A stretch of 64,000 nucleotides of DNA from Dermatophagoides farinae (GCF_024713945.1 NC_134680.1:7003501-7067500), one strand, 5' to 3'. Numbered from the stretch's first letter, positions 46,539 through 57,261 are shown. The notes: generated from the letters alone by a model not told the origin. Numbers and translations: made by a program.

Positions 46539-47834
46539 TCAGGCCGGTTGATATGATGGTTGTGAAGATGTCATCTGCGATGGCTGCTGTACATGTATAT
46601 CGACCGATGGCGCATTGGTTGGACGTCGTATGCAGAATTCAAGTGGAATCAAACAACAAAGGAAGCCCCAACAACCACAACAACAACACAAACTGCATGG
46701 TAAGATCAATATCGTCAACGGTAATAATAACCATTTCCAGTTCTGAATAATGTCTAGCCAAATTATAGCATCTAGAATGGAAAAATAACCCAAAGTTAAT
46801 GATATATAAGGAGTGTGTGAAAAAAACATACCGTTGTTAATGAAGTTGGACATTAATTTGTATTGAACCATACATTTATTCGATTCATCACAGCTGTTGA
46901 GATGACCACCATCCTTGCTGATAACGTTATCTATCCAGAATATATGATTGGGCGTGATGACAAACAGTAAAGTTTCGCGAACAAAGCCGGTTATGATATC
47001 TTCACCCAAGAATGGGCTCTCTTCTAATGTCGTATTGGATGCAAGTGTTTTGGAAAATACCTGATATGTGGTGTTTCCATTGCTTGAGTTGGATATGAAT
47101 TTATACGATCCACTATCCTTAGCGATTATTGTATTACGTGACTTTTCATAGAAAACCAAGATGATAACCATTTCCGAATTTAGTGAATAATCCGTATTGA
47201 TGGCCAAGAACGTATATTTTTGATCGGTCGACATGAACACTGTTCTGTTTGTGGCCGTCGCTTCAAACGTGCCATTCGTATCGTGGATAGGGTTGCCGCC
47301 AAACCTATTGAAAGTATTAACCGGAGAGAATATTCGCAATCGAAACCTAGGCGGATGAATGGCTGTCCAATAGGCCAATAAATAGTGGTGATTATCATCA
47401 TCATCATCATGATTGGTGAGCATTGTGACTACTCGGGCTATATTTCCCTGTTCATTAGGTCGAAGGACATTAGATTGTTGTGATTTGATCAACTTGGACA
47501 ATTTCGGATAATGATACCACAATGATTCAACTTGAAGATAATGGGACGATTTTTCTCTGGGAAAATACAAATTGAATTCCGAATCACTCATATAGACTTT
47601 ATACACCTTTCGGCTATAGGTAACCAAAATAAGCAACAAAAAGCCATGAGAATCATATTGCGGATTTGAAGTAACCAGATTGAAATTGGAAAGCTCCAGA
47701 GTTGTATTGGTGAAGAGAAAGCGGCGTCGTTCGGCATGTACAAGCAGCACACATTGAGCCAATGTGAGCAGAGTAATGGTTGGTACAATAATCATCATAA
47801 TCGAATCGTTCAAAGTAGAGAGAAAGACCAACAT
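46539..47834 (-). CDS. Unknown type I membrane glycoprotein with Cys-rich juxtamembrane segment
   Basis: No family recognised. Two exons, 47834-46832 and 46771-46539, separated by a 60-base intron with donor GTATGT and acceptor TTCTAG, give 411 aa; the intron has no in-frame stop, so retention would give 431 aa. Residues about 13-34 form a hydrophobic signal peptide (IVPTITLLTLAQCVLLVHA). A long extracellular domain follows with several N-glycosylation sequons (NTT, NGT, NRT, NSS) and a short Asp run. A single membrane helix (WLLLPLTILILPCSLCCCC) runs into a cluster of about nine Cys, a pattern often palmitoylated, and then a short Pro/Ser/Gln-rich cytoplasmic tail. The start could also be the MM a few codons downstream. 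It lies immediately downstream of Bre1 on the same strand. Confidence 0.75.
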   Translation of the reverse strand: MLVFLSTLNDSIMMIIVPTITLLTLAQCVLLVHAERRRFLFTNTTLELSNFNLVTSNPQYDSHGFLLLILVTYSRKVYKVYMSDSEFNLYFPREKSSHYLQVESLWYHYPKLSKLIKSQQSNVLRPNEQGNIARVVTMLTNHDDDDDNHHYLLAYWTAIHPPRFRLRIFSPVNTFNRFGGNPIHDTNGTFEATATNRTVFMSTDQKYTFLAINTDYSLNSEMVIILVFYEKSRNTIIAKDSGSYKFISNSSNGNTTYQVFSKTLASNTTLEESPFLGEDIITGFVRETLLFVITPNHIFWIDNVISKDGGHLNSCDESNKCMVQYKLMSNFINNGMFFSHTPYISLTLGYFSILDAIIWLDIIQNWKWLLLPLTILILPCSLCCCCGCWGFLCCLIPLEFCIRRPTNAPSVDIHVQQPSQMTSSQPSYQPA

Positions 47835-47865
47835 TCATGATTTATATAAGAAACAGAATGAATTA

Positions 47866-47876
47866 TTTATTTTATT
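47866..47876 (-). terminator. Polyadenylation signals of Bre1
   Basis: Two overlapping minus-strand AATAAA hexamers lie about 225 bases past the Bre1 stop and only about 32-42 bases before the next gene's ATG at 47834. The Bre1 3' end therefore appears to overlap the neighbour's promoter or 5' UTR. Confidence 0.5.
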
Positions 47877-48098
47877 AAATAATAAACCACAATGAAATAA
47901 TTCAATCAATTCCAACATTCGAATTGGGTCATTCATGCATCATCAAGATTGTATGGTTTTCTCATCGACCAATGGTTAAAAACTAGGGTTGTCAACGGAA
48001 TTTGTTACAAATAAATAGGTAATTACATACATCACACAACACGATTCAGCCGAGTATTATCAAACAAATAAAATTCACTACTACATGCAAGTATGTCA

Positions 48099-51000
48099 TT
48101 AGGCCAGATACAAACGATGGAAATCGTTGGCCGAGAAGGATTGGTTGCATTTAGGACATTTCCGTTGTCGGGTTTCATATCGCGTCTTGAGACAATCATA
48201 GCAAAAGACGTGAAAACATTTGTTGAGCACGGCATCCTTGCGTTTCGTTTTGCATGATGGACAGGTTAGCTCCTCTCTTAATTCACGAATCTCCTCCTGG
48301 CAAACGATAAATTCAAAGTGTATAGTAATGTAAACAATCAATCAACAACACATACCTGTAGCACTTCGTCGGCGGTGGCAGCCAATTCGAATTTCTTGGC
48401 CCGTTCATATTTCCGTTTGTACATGATGACTTCTTCGTGTAAACGTTTCGTTTTGAATGTTTCCTGCTGCCATGCTGACGTTTTATCTGCAACGATCGAT
48501 TGTGCATCCTTTATCTGAGCCACATACTTGTCCAGATGAAGTTTGAGATCGGCCGCCGATTGCGAACTTTCTAGCGCTTTTCGTTTGAGAAAATCCATTG
48601 CCTGCTGTCGAACGGTCAATTCTTTTTCGGCTGTCGACAGGCTATTCTGTAGAATACGTTCACGTTCCTCTAACTTTCGAACGACCTGATTCTGTGCTTC
48701 AATTTGTTGCTACGAGCAAAGATAGATTAGAATATTATTAATTAATTGAAAAAATGTCTACCTGTAGTGTGACAATCTGCTCGGTGAGATGTTCCTTTTC
48801 CTCTTTGAGCATCTTATGTATCTGGTTCGCTTTAATGCGGTCTGACATGAGCTTGAAATTGGCATCATCCTTCTCTCTCAGCTGTTGAATGAGACGGCAA
48901 TTCTGTTCCTGCATATCTTCGAATGCCTGTCCGGTAACTTCCATTTCGTTGAGCAACGCCTGTTCCTGTTGTTTATGAGCGGCCACATTTTTCTGTAAAT
49001 CACGTATGATATCCTCGTATTTGGTCATCTTTTTATGTTCATCGTCTGTGAGACTTTTCTGTGATCCAGAACTGCTGCTGCTACAAGAGAATCGACGTTC
49101 CTTATCGGAACGTTTGGCTGATGATGAACAATCTTCGAGTAATTTTTTATTTTGCTGTCGTAATTCTTCCAATTCTAGTCTCATTTTCTTCTCCGTTGCC
49201 ATGAGCTGTGCTTTTTCCCTGTCAATGAATCAATGAATGAGTTTGAAATTCTAAGATCAAGAAAGCTTACCTTTTCTCTTTGTCCACTGATTTGAACATG
49301 TCGAGAAGAATTTTCAGCTCACGTTGTGATTCCCAGGATTTTTTCAACTGTCCTTTTAGCTCTCGGATTGTATCCGCTTCAGATTTACGATTCATTGACG
49401 ATGGTAGGCCTCTTTGCTGCTGTGAATGGTTACCAGTGGCACTTATCTGACCACTTGATGAAGAATGCGGCTGTGGTATCTGGCCATGACCATCAGCTTG
49501 ATTCACTGCAATGGAGCCATCCATACTGGACGAAGATTCCAAACAGTCCAGATTGGGAGATTCTTTCTTCACCATCGTCGATAAAGTTGACGGTGGGGGT
49601 GGTGTAGTATTTGATGATGATTCAGATTTAACAATGCGTTTACCATGATCTTCGGATGAGGATTCGGCTGCCATGGCCGTTATCGACGATGAGGATGGCT
49701 CAGTTTTGATATCGGTGGATGATGATGATGAAGAATCGGAACATGTGGTTGACGATTCAGTCTTTGGCTGTTGCTGCTGCTGTTGTTGTTGTTGGCTGGC
49801 TGAATTGCAACAATCGACCGTACACGTAGTGGACCAGGCCCCATTATCGACTGGGCGATTCTGTGATGATGTGTTGGATGATGGAAGTAGGATGCCGCCA
49901 CAGCAGACTTTCAGATTATTCTGTTCGATAATCTGTTTGAGGCGACCAATCTCGACATTCGATTCTTTCAAACGTTTCTTGATGCGAGCATTCTCACCCT
50001 TTAACTGTTGAGTATGGTTCTGCAACGAAGTGATCAGATGACGCATCTCTCGATTGATCGGACCGGTTTGTTCGTTGGCAGCGAGTGTTTGTTCAAATTC
50101 GAGCCGTAACATTTCGTATTCCTTACGTACTTGATTCAACGAATCTTCCAGCTGCATGCATTCATTGCGAAGCCGTTTCTGCATGGTAAGTTCTTCGGCT
50201 TCCATCTGTTCGATTTGTCGCATATGAACGTTTTTGGCGGCCGATAACTGTTGTCGACATTCTTCAAGTTGTGTTTTCAACGACATTGATTCGTTGAACA
50301 GAACGGAAAAATGCGACTGTAGTGACTTGTATTCGGCCGAATCTTTGATGACAACCTCGGGCAAACACTGTAAATCGATTTTGTACTTTTCCACTAGTTT
50401 CAATGTCTCTTTGTGTTCATTGTTTAGCTGTTCAAGTTCGACAAGCCTAGATTGAGCCTGTTCTCGTTGTTCTTCTAGTTCACGTTTTAGATCTTCGATT
50501 TTCGTTGATGACATTGTGGAAAGAGCGTCCTGTTTGCTCGAATCATTGGATGCAGTGGCCGATCCAGAAGAACCAGCATTCTGGCTATTCTGCAGACATC
50601 GAAGCTTTTCCCTGGCTTCGTACAAATGGTCCTCGAGACGTTGTTCCCGGGTTCTGGATTTATTCAATTCGAATTCTAATTCATCGACACGATTCTTGAG
50701 CTCGTCCAGCTGCATATCCTTTGAATCAAGTCTGTCTTTTGCTTGCTGATACTTTAGGCTAATGGTACGATTTTTTTCATGCAACGACGTGACCATCAGA
50801 TTAAGATTTTTATTCTCAATGGTGAGCTCTTCGTTCAGTTGCCGTACCTTTTCGTCGAGGTTCACTTTGGCAGCATGTTTTCGTTTGCGATTTGTTCTAC
50901 TCGATTTACTTGTAGCCATATCATCATCATCATCATCATCGTCATCAAGATTATCATCACGATCTGGCGATTTGATCGTGTCAGGTTCATCGGATCTGCC

Positions 51001-51774
51001 ATCGTCGTCATCATCATCGGCCAGCATCGAACTTCGATTCAATGCGGCCATAACTTTTTCATTGAGTTGCACAATACGATCAAATTCTTGTAATACTTTT
51101 GATACGGCCCTAGTAGAGAGCAATACTCGTTGCTGCATTTGCTCGTCCAATTCTTCTTTGTCCAGGTTGGCTAATTGTCGAACAAAACTGGTCGTCTCGG
51201 CATTTTCATTACGACGGTGACGACCATCGTTTGAATCATCTTCGTCGCCATCATCATCATCATCATCATCGTCATCATGGTCATCATCATTGGATTCGTC
51301 GTTCGGTTTGGTTGATTGATTGCCATTCGAGCCACTAGAATCATTCGATGCGTTTGGATCGAAACGTTGCAACAGGAGACGCATATCTTCGTTTAGCTGG
51401 TTCCAATATCGATTTATCACATACAGTTTAGTGTCATCGTTTAATTGTTTTTTCTCCATCTGTTCAAGACGAGCACGAAGCTCTGATTCGACACGTTGTC
51501 GATGTTTGATTCGTTCGGTAAGACGACGATTTTGGACTCGAAGCAACTGAAACAACAACAACAACAAACAATCAGATTAATACACATCATAACATACATG
51601 ACATTATCTTACCCCAATATCGAGATCATCTTGAGATGAAGCAACAAACTTTACATCGAAATCAATGTCCATTTTGGAACGTTTTTTAGTCGGCGTTTGG
51701 TTACCATTACCACCGGCACTGTTGTTTGTATCGGCGGCAGAATGGCATGAACGTTTCGAACCGATTGTCGCCAT
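48099..51774 (-). CDS. Bre1: E3 ubiquitin-protein ligase Bre1 (RNF20/RNF40 homologue)
   Basis: Monoubiquitinates histone H2B with an E2 of the RAD6 class, promoting H3K4 and H3K79 methylation during transcription; a nuclear protein. Exons in transcript order: 51774-51613, 51546-49271, 49218-48762, 48709-48356, 48296-48099, totalling 1148 aa, close to the family length. It starts with a basic nuclear stretch (TPTKKRSK), then [21 protein letters not shown] typical of Bre1, long coiled coils through most of the protein, several low-complexity Asp, Ser and Gln inserts from GAT/CAT repeats, and a C-terminal C3HC4 [24 protein letters not shown], then CYDC and CPKC. The RING is complete and ends a few residues before the stop, as in homologues. 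It is head-to-head with prefoldin 1. Minus-strand AATAAA signals lie at 47866-47876. Confidence 0.93.
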
Positions 51775-52064
51775 TCTCTCTCAAAATCGATGATTCGTAT
51801 GTAATATGTGTCAGTGATGATAAATATGGAACATTGGTCAGAATCGCGTATGAATGTATTTCGAGACAATGGATAACTATGTCCAGTGGTCGCCCAACAT
51901 AGCTCATGAGCAAACAAATTGATTCAGTGCAAGCCTTTCATAAACATCGTATTCATTGGGCAATTATTTGGTTGTCTTTACATGCGGTTTTTCTTCTTAC
52001 ACAACTTGTCAATTGAAACAATTTTGTCCTTTTGGAATATTTAACTTTTCGTTTCAACACGACA
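51775..52064. promoter_or_regulatory. Bidirectional promoter region, Bre1 / prefoldin 1
   Basis: A 290-base gap between two start codons pointing away from each other (Bre1 on minus, prefoldin 1 on plus). Both are housekeeping genes, so a shared promoter is the simplest reading. No TATA box in a convincing position was identified. Confidence 0.55.
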
Positions 52065-52442
52065 ATGGTTTCGACTGCTGATCCAGAATTGACGAAAGCA
52101 TTTCAAGAGCTACAGATTCAGGTGCTCAACACCCGGGAAAAGGTTCGTCATATCGAAGCCGAGATATCCAGCTGTGAACGACAAGCATTGATATATGAAA
52201 TAACCAAAAAAACGGTTGCCGATCTGAAGCCTGGTCATGAATGTTTCATCGGTTTAGGACGGGCTTTCGCTCGACAAGATCGACCAGAAATTCTTGCCTT
52301 GATGGATACGCGTATTGAAAATAATCAGGAAAAGATTCGCACAATGAAACAGGCAAAAAATTATCAAGAGGGTAAAGTTAAAGAAACCGAGAATAACATT
52401 CGTGAAATGATTCAACAGAAAAAGAATGCTGATAAAAAGTAA
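52065..52442 (+). CDS. PFDN1: Prefoldin subunit 1
   Basis: Beta-type subunit of the hexameric prefoldin co-chaperone, which delivers unfolded actin and tubulin to the CCT chaperonin in the cytosol. It is a single exon of 125 aa, normal for the family. Two long helices form the coiled-coil arms (residues about 8-45 and 85-120) flanking a central beta-hairpin region around CFIGLGRAFARQD, which matches the family MYEGVGRMF segment. The C-terminal helix has the KVKETENNIREMI pattern conserved in the family. The start chosen is the ATG after CGACA; an in-frame upstream TTG at 52032 is not needed. AATAAA at 52521. Confidence 0.9.
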   Translation: MVSTADPELTKAFQELQIQVLNTREKVRHIEAEISSCERQALIYEITKKTVADLKPGHECFIGLGRAFARQDRPEILALMDTRIENNQEKIRTMKQAKNYQEGKVKETENNIREMIQQKKNADKK

Positions 52443-52520
52443 AGTTATTTTTAACAAGTTTGATTGGTGATTGATTATGTGAATAATAATAAGATTTATA
52501 ATAATTTGATTTGATTAATC

Positions 52521-52526
52521 AATAAA
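52521..52526 (+). terminator. Polyadenylation signal of prefoldin 1
   Basis: AATAAA 79 bases after the prefoldin 1 stop codon. Confidence 0.6.
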
Positions 52527-52983
52527 ACAAAAAAGTATCCAATTTTATCATTCATCATCATTTTATTTAAAATTTGTATTCAGAACAGAATCTCAAAACA
52601 ATTGTTCGTTATTGTTGTTTATCAAAAAAAAAAAAATGTAAAAAAATTGATACTTTGAAACAACAATACAGCTGGTTTGCTACATTGTTTCAAATTCTAA
52701 GAACAAAATTAAATCTTGGTGCGCACTACTGAAAAGGGGTGTGGTCAGATATCCATTAGAACATGAGTATTCATTGTCACGTGATTAGCCCTAAAATGAT
52801 TAGTTGTGTTGTGTGTTCGATTTCTCCTTCAATCGTTGTTCACACTGATTGTCGTGTGTGTGTCGTTCTACATCAAAATCACATTTGGTAAATTGGAATA
52901 TTCGGTTTGTTTCCACATTTGGTAAGTTGATATTTTTCAAAATCCTACCTATCTTATCTTGTATGTTGATTTAGCATACAACA
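52527..52983. other. Spacer upstream of UQCRQ
   Basis: No coding sequence. It holds a poly-A run (about 52625-52636) and the presumptive promoter and 5' UTR of UQCRQ. Sequence just before the ATG (GTAAGTTG at 52921 to TTTAG at about 52974) resembles an intron in the 5' UTR. Confidence 0.4.
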
Positions 52984-53235
52984 ATGGGTGGTAAAACATT
53001 TGGCAATTTAGCATTCATCCGCAATGTAATCTACATTCGTCTGTCTCCATACGAGCAGAAAGCTTTTCCAAATTATCTGAAGAATACTTGGAATGGTTTC
53101 AGACGGGATTTCAACAATGTTTTTCCATACGCTGCACCACCATTTTTGGCCAGCTACTTGATCTACACGTGGGGTAATCAGGAAAATGAGCGAGCAAGCC
53201 GTAAGAATCCGGCCGATTATGTCAACGACGAATGA
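52984..53235 (+). CDS. UQCRQ: Cytochrome b-c1 complex subunit 8 (ubiquinol-binding protein)
   Basis: Small subunit of respiratory complex III in the inner mitochondrial membrane. The 83-aa product matches the QCR8/UQCRQ family in length and layout: N-terminal MGGKTFGNLAFIRNVIYIRL, the SPYEQKAFPNY segment, a central basic stretch, a single membrane helix around FPYAAPPFLASYLIYTWG, and a polar C terminus with KNPADYVND. Like other family members there is no cleavable presequence. The coding region is a single exon, possibly preceded by a 5' UTR intron. It converges on the mitochondrial poly(A) polymerase gene, whose stop lies only 74 bases away, with AATAAA at 53282. Confidence 0.92.
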   Translation: MGGKTFGNLAFIRNVIYIRLSPYEQKAFPNYLKNTWNGFRRDFNNVFPYAAPPFLASYLIYTWGNQENERASRKNPADYVNDE

Positions 53236-53281
53236 ATTCAGTTAGTCATCCTTAATTATTGTAGTATGAAGTGAGAGATTG

Positions 53282-53287
53282 AATAAA
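53282..53287 (+). terminator. Polyadenylation signal of UQCRQ
   Basis: AATAAA 46 bases after the UQCRQ stop, 22 bases before the stop codon of the convergent gene. The UQCRQ transcript probably ends at or just inside the neighbour's coding end. Confidence 0.6.
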
Positions 53288-53309
53288 ATTTATTTACAAA
53301 ATTCAATGA

Positions 53310-55075
53310 CTACTCATTTATGTTTGTATACGCATACAAACGATCATCGATTCGACCGGTAAATAGATCGATACATTGGAAATCGTTTCTTTGCATCAAC
53401 TGTAAAGATTGTTTACAAAAACAAAGAAACCGTTCTAGTTCTGCATCCGATACGGTCTTGGTAATGTTCAGATGAGTCAAGAATGGATTGATTACATAAC
53501 AGGCACTTGTTTTCGATGTCAGTGGCTTGGCCAAATCTATCTGGCCGGTTCGTAGATCAATAGCCTGAGTCCAGAAATTGTATTCAATGACGAATTGAAA
53601 GAATCCATGCACATGCTGTAGAATTTGATCGCTCACATCGGCATCACGTTTTTCTATTGCTGTTTGGCTGCTGTATATTTGATTTTCCCAATCATTAATG
53701 GTCAATATGATGCGTTCGCTTTGTAGATAAGCAATGACCAGAATGGTGAGCTGAAAACTGGAAAACCATTCACCAGGATTCGAATGGATAATGCCTAACG
53801 AACAACAGAAATGTGAATTATCAAGTATGAGATATATACATCACATACCATGATGTTTGGCCCAGAATTTGAGCAACAGAATTAAGCCACGAACCGATGG
53901 ACAACTGTGCGAACAATAATGGAGATAGGCGGCCATCTGAACGCCACTATTACATTCTGTATCCACCGAAACATCTACATTTAATGATGGCATCAAACGA
54001 GAACGACATTTGATGATTGGCACGAACGCTCGAAATATGCGTTGAATTTGTTTGAAATGCTTGACGTGCAAACGGTTATTTATTTTGATTGTTGATTCCA
54101 TTGTGGACGATAACGATCGCAGGATCCGTACCGAACGATGAGTGTGAACTTTGTGCTGGCCCCCATCTTCTACTAGACATAAATCTAGATCCGAATCTTC
54201 CATACCAAAACCGGATACATCCGATCCAAATGGTATTAATCGAAATTGATTACTACTCGTTCGTTTGGATAATTTCGATTGAAACAGCTGTTCCAATTGT
54301 TGGCAGATTAGGAAACGAATTCGATGCTGAGAAATAGGAATCAAATGTTGACCTTGCATCACTTTTGAGATTAAATGTGTGATGCGTGAATCTGAAGGCT
54401 TGATCTTTTGTCGTTCAAACCACTGCTTATAACGCATACTAGTAGCCGGTTTAAGGAGATAATCGTCAAACTGACCGATTAAGTGATTGTTATCGGCTCT
54501 GAATATGCGATATCGGTCGATCGAACAGTTGGACAGAATATCTGGCTGTATGAATATTTTGATTTTGTCGTTGCTCACTTTTGGCCAGGTTCGTCGGTCA
54601 TTGGTGAGAAAGCAGACATTATTATGAATGGTCGTACCGTATTTGGATTGCAAATCTGTTTTTTTTATAATGGAAATTGAATCAAGAATGAGATATCAAA
54701 TGGCATTCAACATACATACATCAAATGCTTACATTGACAACCATTGACATAGTGTTGATCATCACAAAATTGTACGAGAAAGAACCGTTTTGAATGCGGT
54801 CCACCTTGGATCGAACCGTTTGAATCGATTCGCCACCTGATTATGGATTCCGCTCTAGAATCAAACAATTGCCCATTCAGGTTTTCATCATCTTTGAGCC
54901 ATAAATGTCGTAAATTGGCGGTACCATCCTCTACAAGTAACGATCGGCGAGCCAAACGTTTATTATGGACAATCATCTGATTGAAAGTGGTGAATTTTCT
55001 TCCCAACAAGGCACTTGTCTTCCATATTAATTTATCGTTCAGTAATGATGGCCAAAAAACAATCGATCCATACAT
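53310..55075 (-). CDS. MTPAP: Mitochondrial poly(A) RNA polymerase (non-canonical)
   Basis: Adds poly(A) tails to mitochondrial mRNAs. Exons in transcript order: 55075-54733, 54655-53849, 53794-53310, all GT-AG, giving 544 aa. The N terminus (MYGSIVFWPSLLNDKLIWKT, with few acidic residues) could be a mitochondrial presequence. An RNA-binding-like region follows (FFLVQFCDDQHYVNG), then the nucleotidyltransferase signature FGSDVSGFGMEDSDLDLCLV with the two metal-binding Asp, and the third in SLNVDVSVD. The C-terminal part matches MTPAP: LLLKFWAKHHG, NPGEWFSSFQLTILVIAYLQ and VINPFLTHLNITKTVSDAEL. Terminal uridylyltransferases share the catalytic core, but the C-terminal block fits MTPAP better. 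An ATG at 55256 opens a different frame that overlaps the start, so the true N terminus is uncertain. It is head-to-head with Sac1. Confidence 0.85.
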
Positions 55076-55301
55076 GATCAATCACCTGGCCGGACCACAA
55101 GTGATTATATTGATATGCACAGTAGATGGCGCCATCATCATAATAAAATTGATCACGTGATTGTTGTAGTGATCTGTCGTCGTCGGCATCATCATCGTTA
55201 TCAATTTTTGCTGTGTTGACGATGCAAACGAATTTGTTGGTTGTCATTGCAGACATATCATCTGAAGACGGTAGCTAGTAATATTGGCAAATTGAATCAT
55301 C
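55076..55301. promoter_or_regulatory. Bidirectional promoter region, MTPAP / Sac1
   Basis: A 226-base gap between divergent start codons. Part of it (55076-55256) is open on the minus strand in a different frame from MTPAP and may be an upstream ORF. No specific element was identified. Confidence 0.45.
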
Positions 55302-57261
55302 ATGGAACTGCCGTACCTTGTGCATCGAAAACTAAGATTGTAAGTTGATTGATTTGAATCAAACACAATTGACTAATTGTGTGTGTGTGTGTTGTTATAT
55401 TGATTATCCACAGCTACGAAACGCCAGAATATTTTTATCTAATACCCGTCGATCGGTCTGGATCGAATGGCCAAGCTCTGAGCATCAATCGAGTGACGAA
55501 TGAAATGAATCTTTTCGATGGTGAGTATATACGATATGCTTGCTAGCTTTGCTACTCAACTTTTGGCTTTTATGTGAGCAGATAGTGAAGCCATTGAACG
55601 ATCAGTGTTTGCCGATATTTGCTACGGAATAATGGGCATCATACGGCTCATTTCTGGCAATCATCTCATATTGATAACTGAAGCTAGTCTGGTCGGTGAA
55701 ATCTATTCACCCGGTGCCATTGTCTATCGGATGGAAAATGTCCGTATCATTCCGTACAACGATACGAATTCAGCGGCGAGACAAACAGTGATGAGTGATC
55801 AACAGAAAGAGTACAATAATCGCTATTTGCTGATGCTTGAATCGATATTGCGAATGCCGTCATACTATTTTTCCTATGTCTACGATCTTTCATCTTCATT
55901 ACAGCGAACGAACCGACAACCGGGACAAAGTCGTACGCTCATACAATCAGCCAACATGGAATTCGTATGGAATGGTGCATTGTTAAGTCAATTGATGGCA
56001 GAACAAAAGTTTCATTATTTCTGTCTGCCCATCATCTGTGGATTTGTGGCCATCTATCAGGATTTGATCAAACAACGTCAATTTCGATGGATTCTGCTTA
56101 GTCGTCGAAGTAGGAACCGATGTGGTACTCGATGGTTTGCCCGTGGAATCAACACCGATGGTCATGTGGCCAATTTCATCGAAACCGAACAGCTGTTGCT
56201 AACCGATCATGATGATCGTTTCTCATTGGTTCAGATTCGTGGATCGATTCCGTTGTATTGGTCGCAGTTGCCGAATCTTCGTTATAAACCATCGTTTGTG
56301 ATACCGAAAGCGCCACACATAGAAAGCTATGGCCAACACGTTCGTCGTTTGGCACGTGAATATGGACGAATTTGTTTTGTCAATCTGATCTCAAACAAAG
56401 GATCCGAAAGTCGGCTGGGCAAATTGTTGACCGATGTTGTGAAACGATGGCAATTTCAATCGTGGCAATGACATCCCGTTTGTCAACTTTGAATGGTTCG
56501 ATTTCCATCACGAATGCAAACGACATGGATGGCAAGCGCTGTCCAATCTGATGGACCAAATTCGTTCGTTTATCGATCAATATGGTTATTATTGGTGGTC
56601 CAATTCAAACAACTGCTCTGTGCAACGAGTTCAACAAGGCATCATTCGAACCAATTGTATCGATTCATTGGATCGAACGAATGTAGTGCAGAGTATGATT
56701 GGCAAATATGTGCTACGAAAACAGATGATCGAGGCGGGAATTCTTTCCGAATTCGAAATGATTGAAAGCTATCCGCATCTTAATTCGATATTCTCGAACA
56801 TGTGGGCCGACCATGCTGATGTTTGTTCCACTCAATATGCAGGTACCGGTGCACTGAAGTCTGATTTTACCCGTACGGGCAAACGTCGTCTGACCGGTAT
56901 CATTGCCGACGGTCTGAATTCGTTGATCCGTTACTACAAAAACAATTTCGAAGATGGTTTCCGCCAAGATTCAATTGACTTGATTCTCGGTGTTCATCAG
57001 GTGGACGAGCGTGAAGGCAAACAGGTGAAATGTCCGTTGGAAGATCGAAATCTGGCCAAAATATTCTTCTTGCCAGTCCTGTTCCTGTTGTCGATGGCCA
57101 TGTTTTTGTGGTCATTGGTGTTGTATGGCAATGTATATAGCAGTATTGAACAAGCCATGTACACATTGTTCTGGTTCGCCATGTCGGCCATTTGTTTGGT
57201 CATCATGTACTACCTGGGCAACGAATTTGCCGATTACCCTACACTTGTACGAAGGCGATGA
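55302..57261 (+). CDS. SACM1L: Phosphatidylinositol-3-phosphatase SAC1 (one frame break)
   Basis: ER/Golgi membrane phosphatase that dephosphorylates PI4P and related phosphoinositides. Exons: 55302-55339, 55414-55520, 55582-57261, phases consistent. The Sac domain is continuous, with FSYVYDLSSSLQR, FVWNGALLSQL, ILLSRRSRNRCGTRWFARGI, VETEQLLL, RGSIPLYWSQLPNLRYKP and the catalytic Cx5R loop NCIDSLDRTNV. The conserved CSTQYAGTGALKSDFTRTGK block and DGLNSLIRYYKNNFEDGFRQ follow, then two C-terminal membrane helices (LFLLSMAMFLWSLVLYG and LFWFAMSAICLVIMYYLG). In the last exon the frame jumps by one base between about 56420 and 56473; removing one base restores a 607-aa protein of normal length. 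No splice sites explain the jump. Confidence 0.9.

Noticed and set aside
50762-51220. 152-aa plus-strand Ser-rich frame
   Set aside because: Antisense of the Bre1 coiled-coil exon; composition follows complementary Glu/Asp codons.
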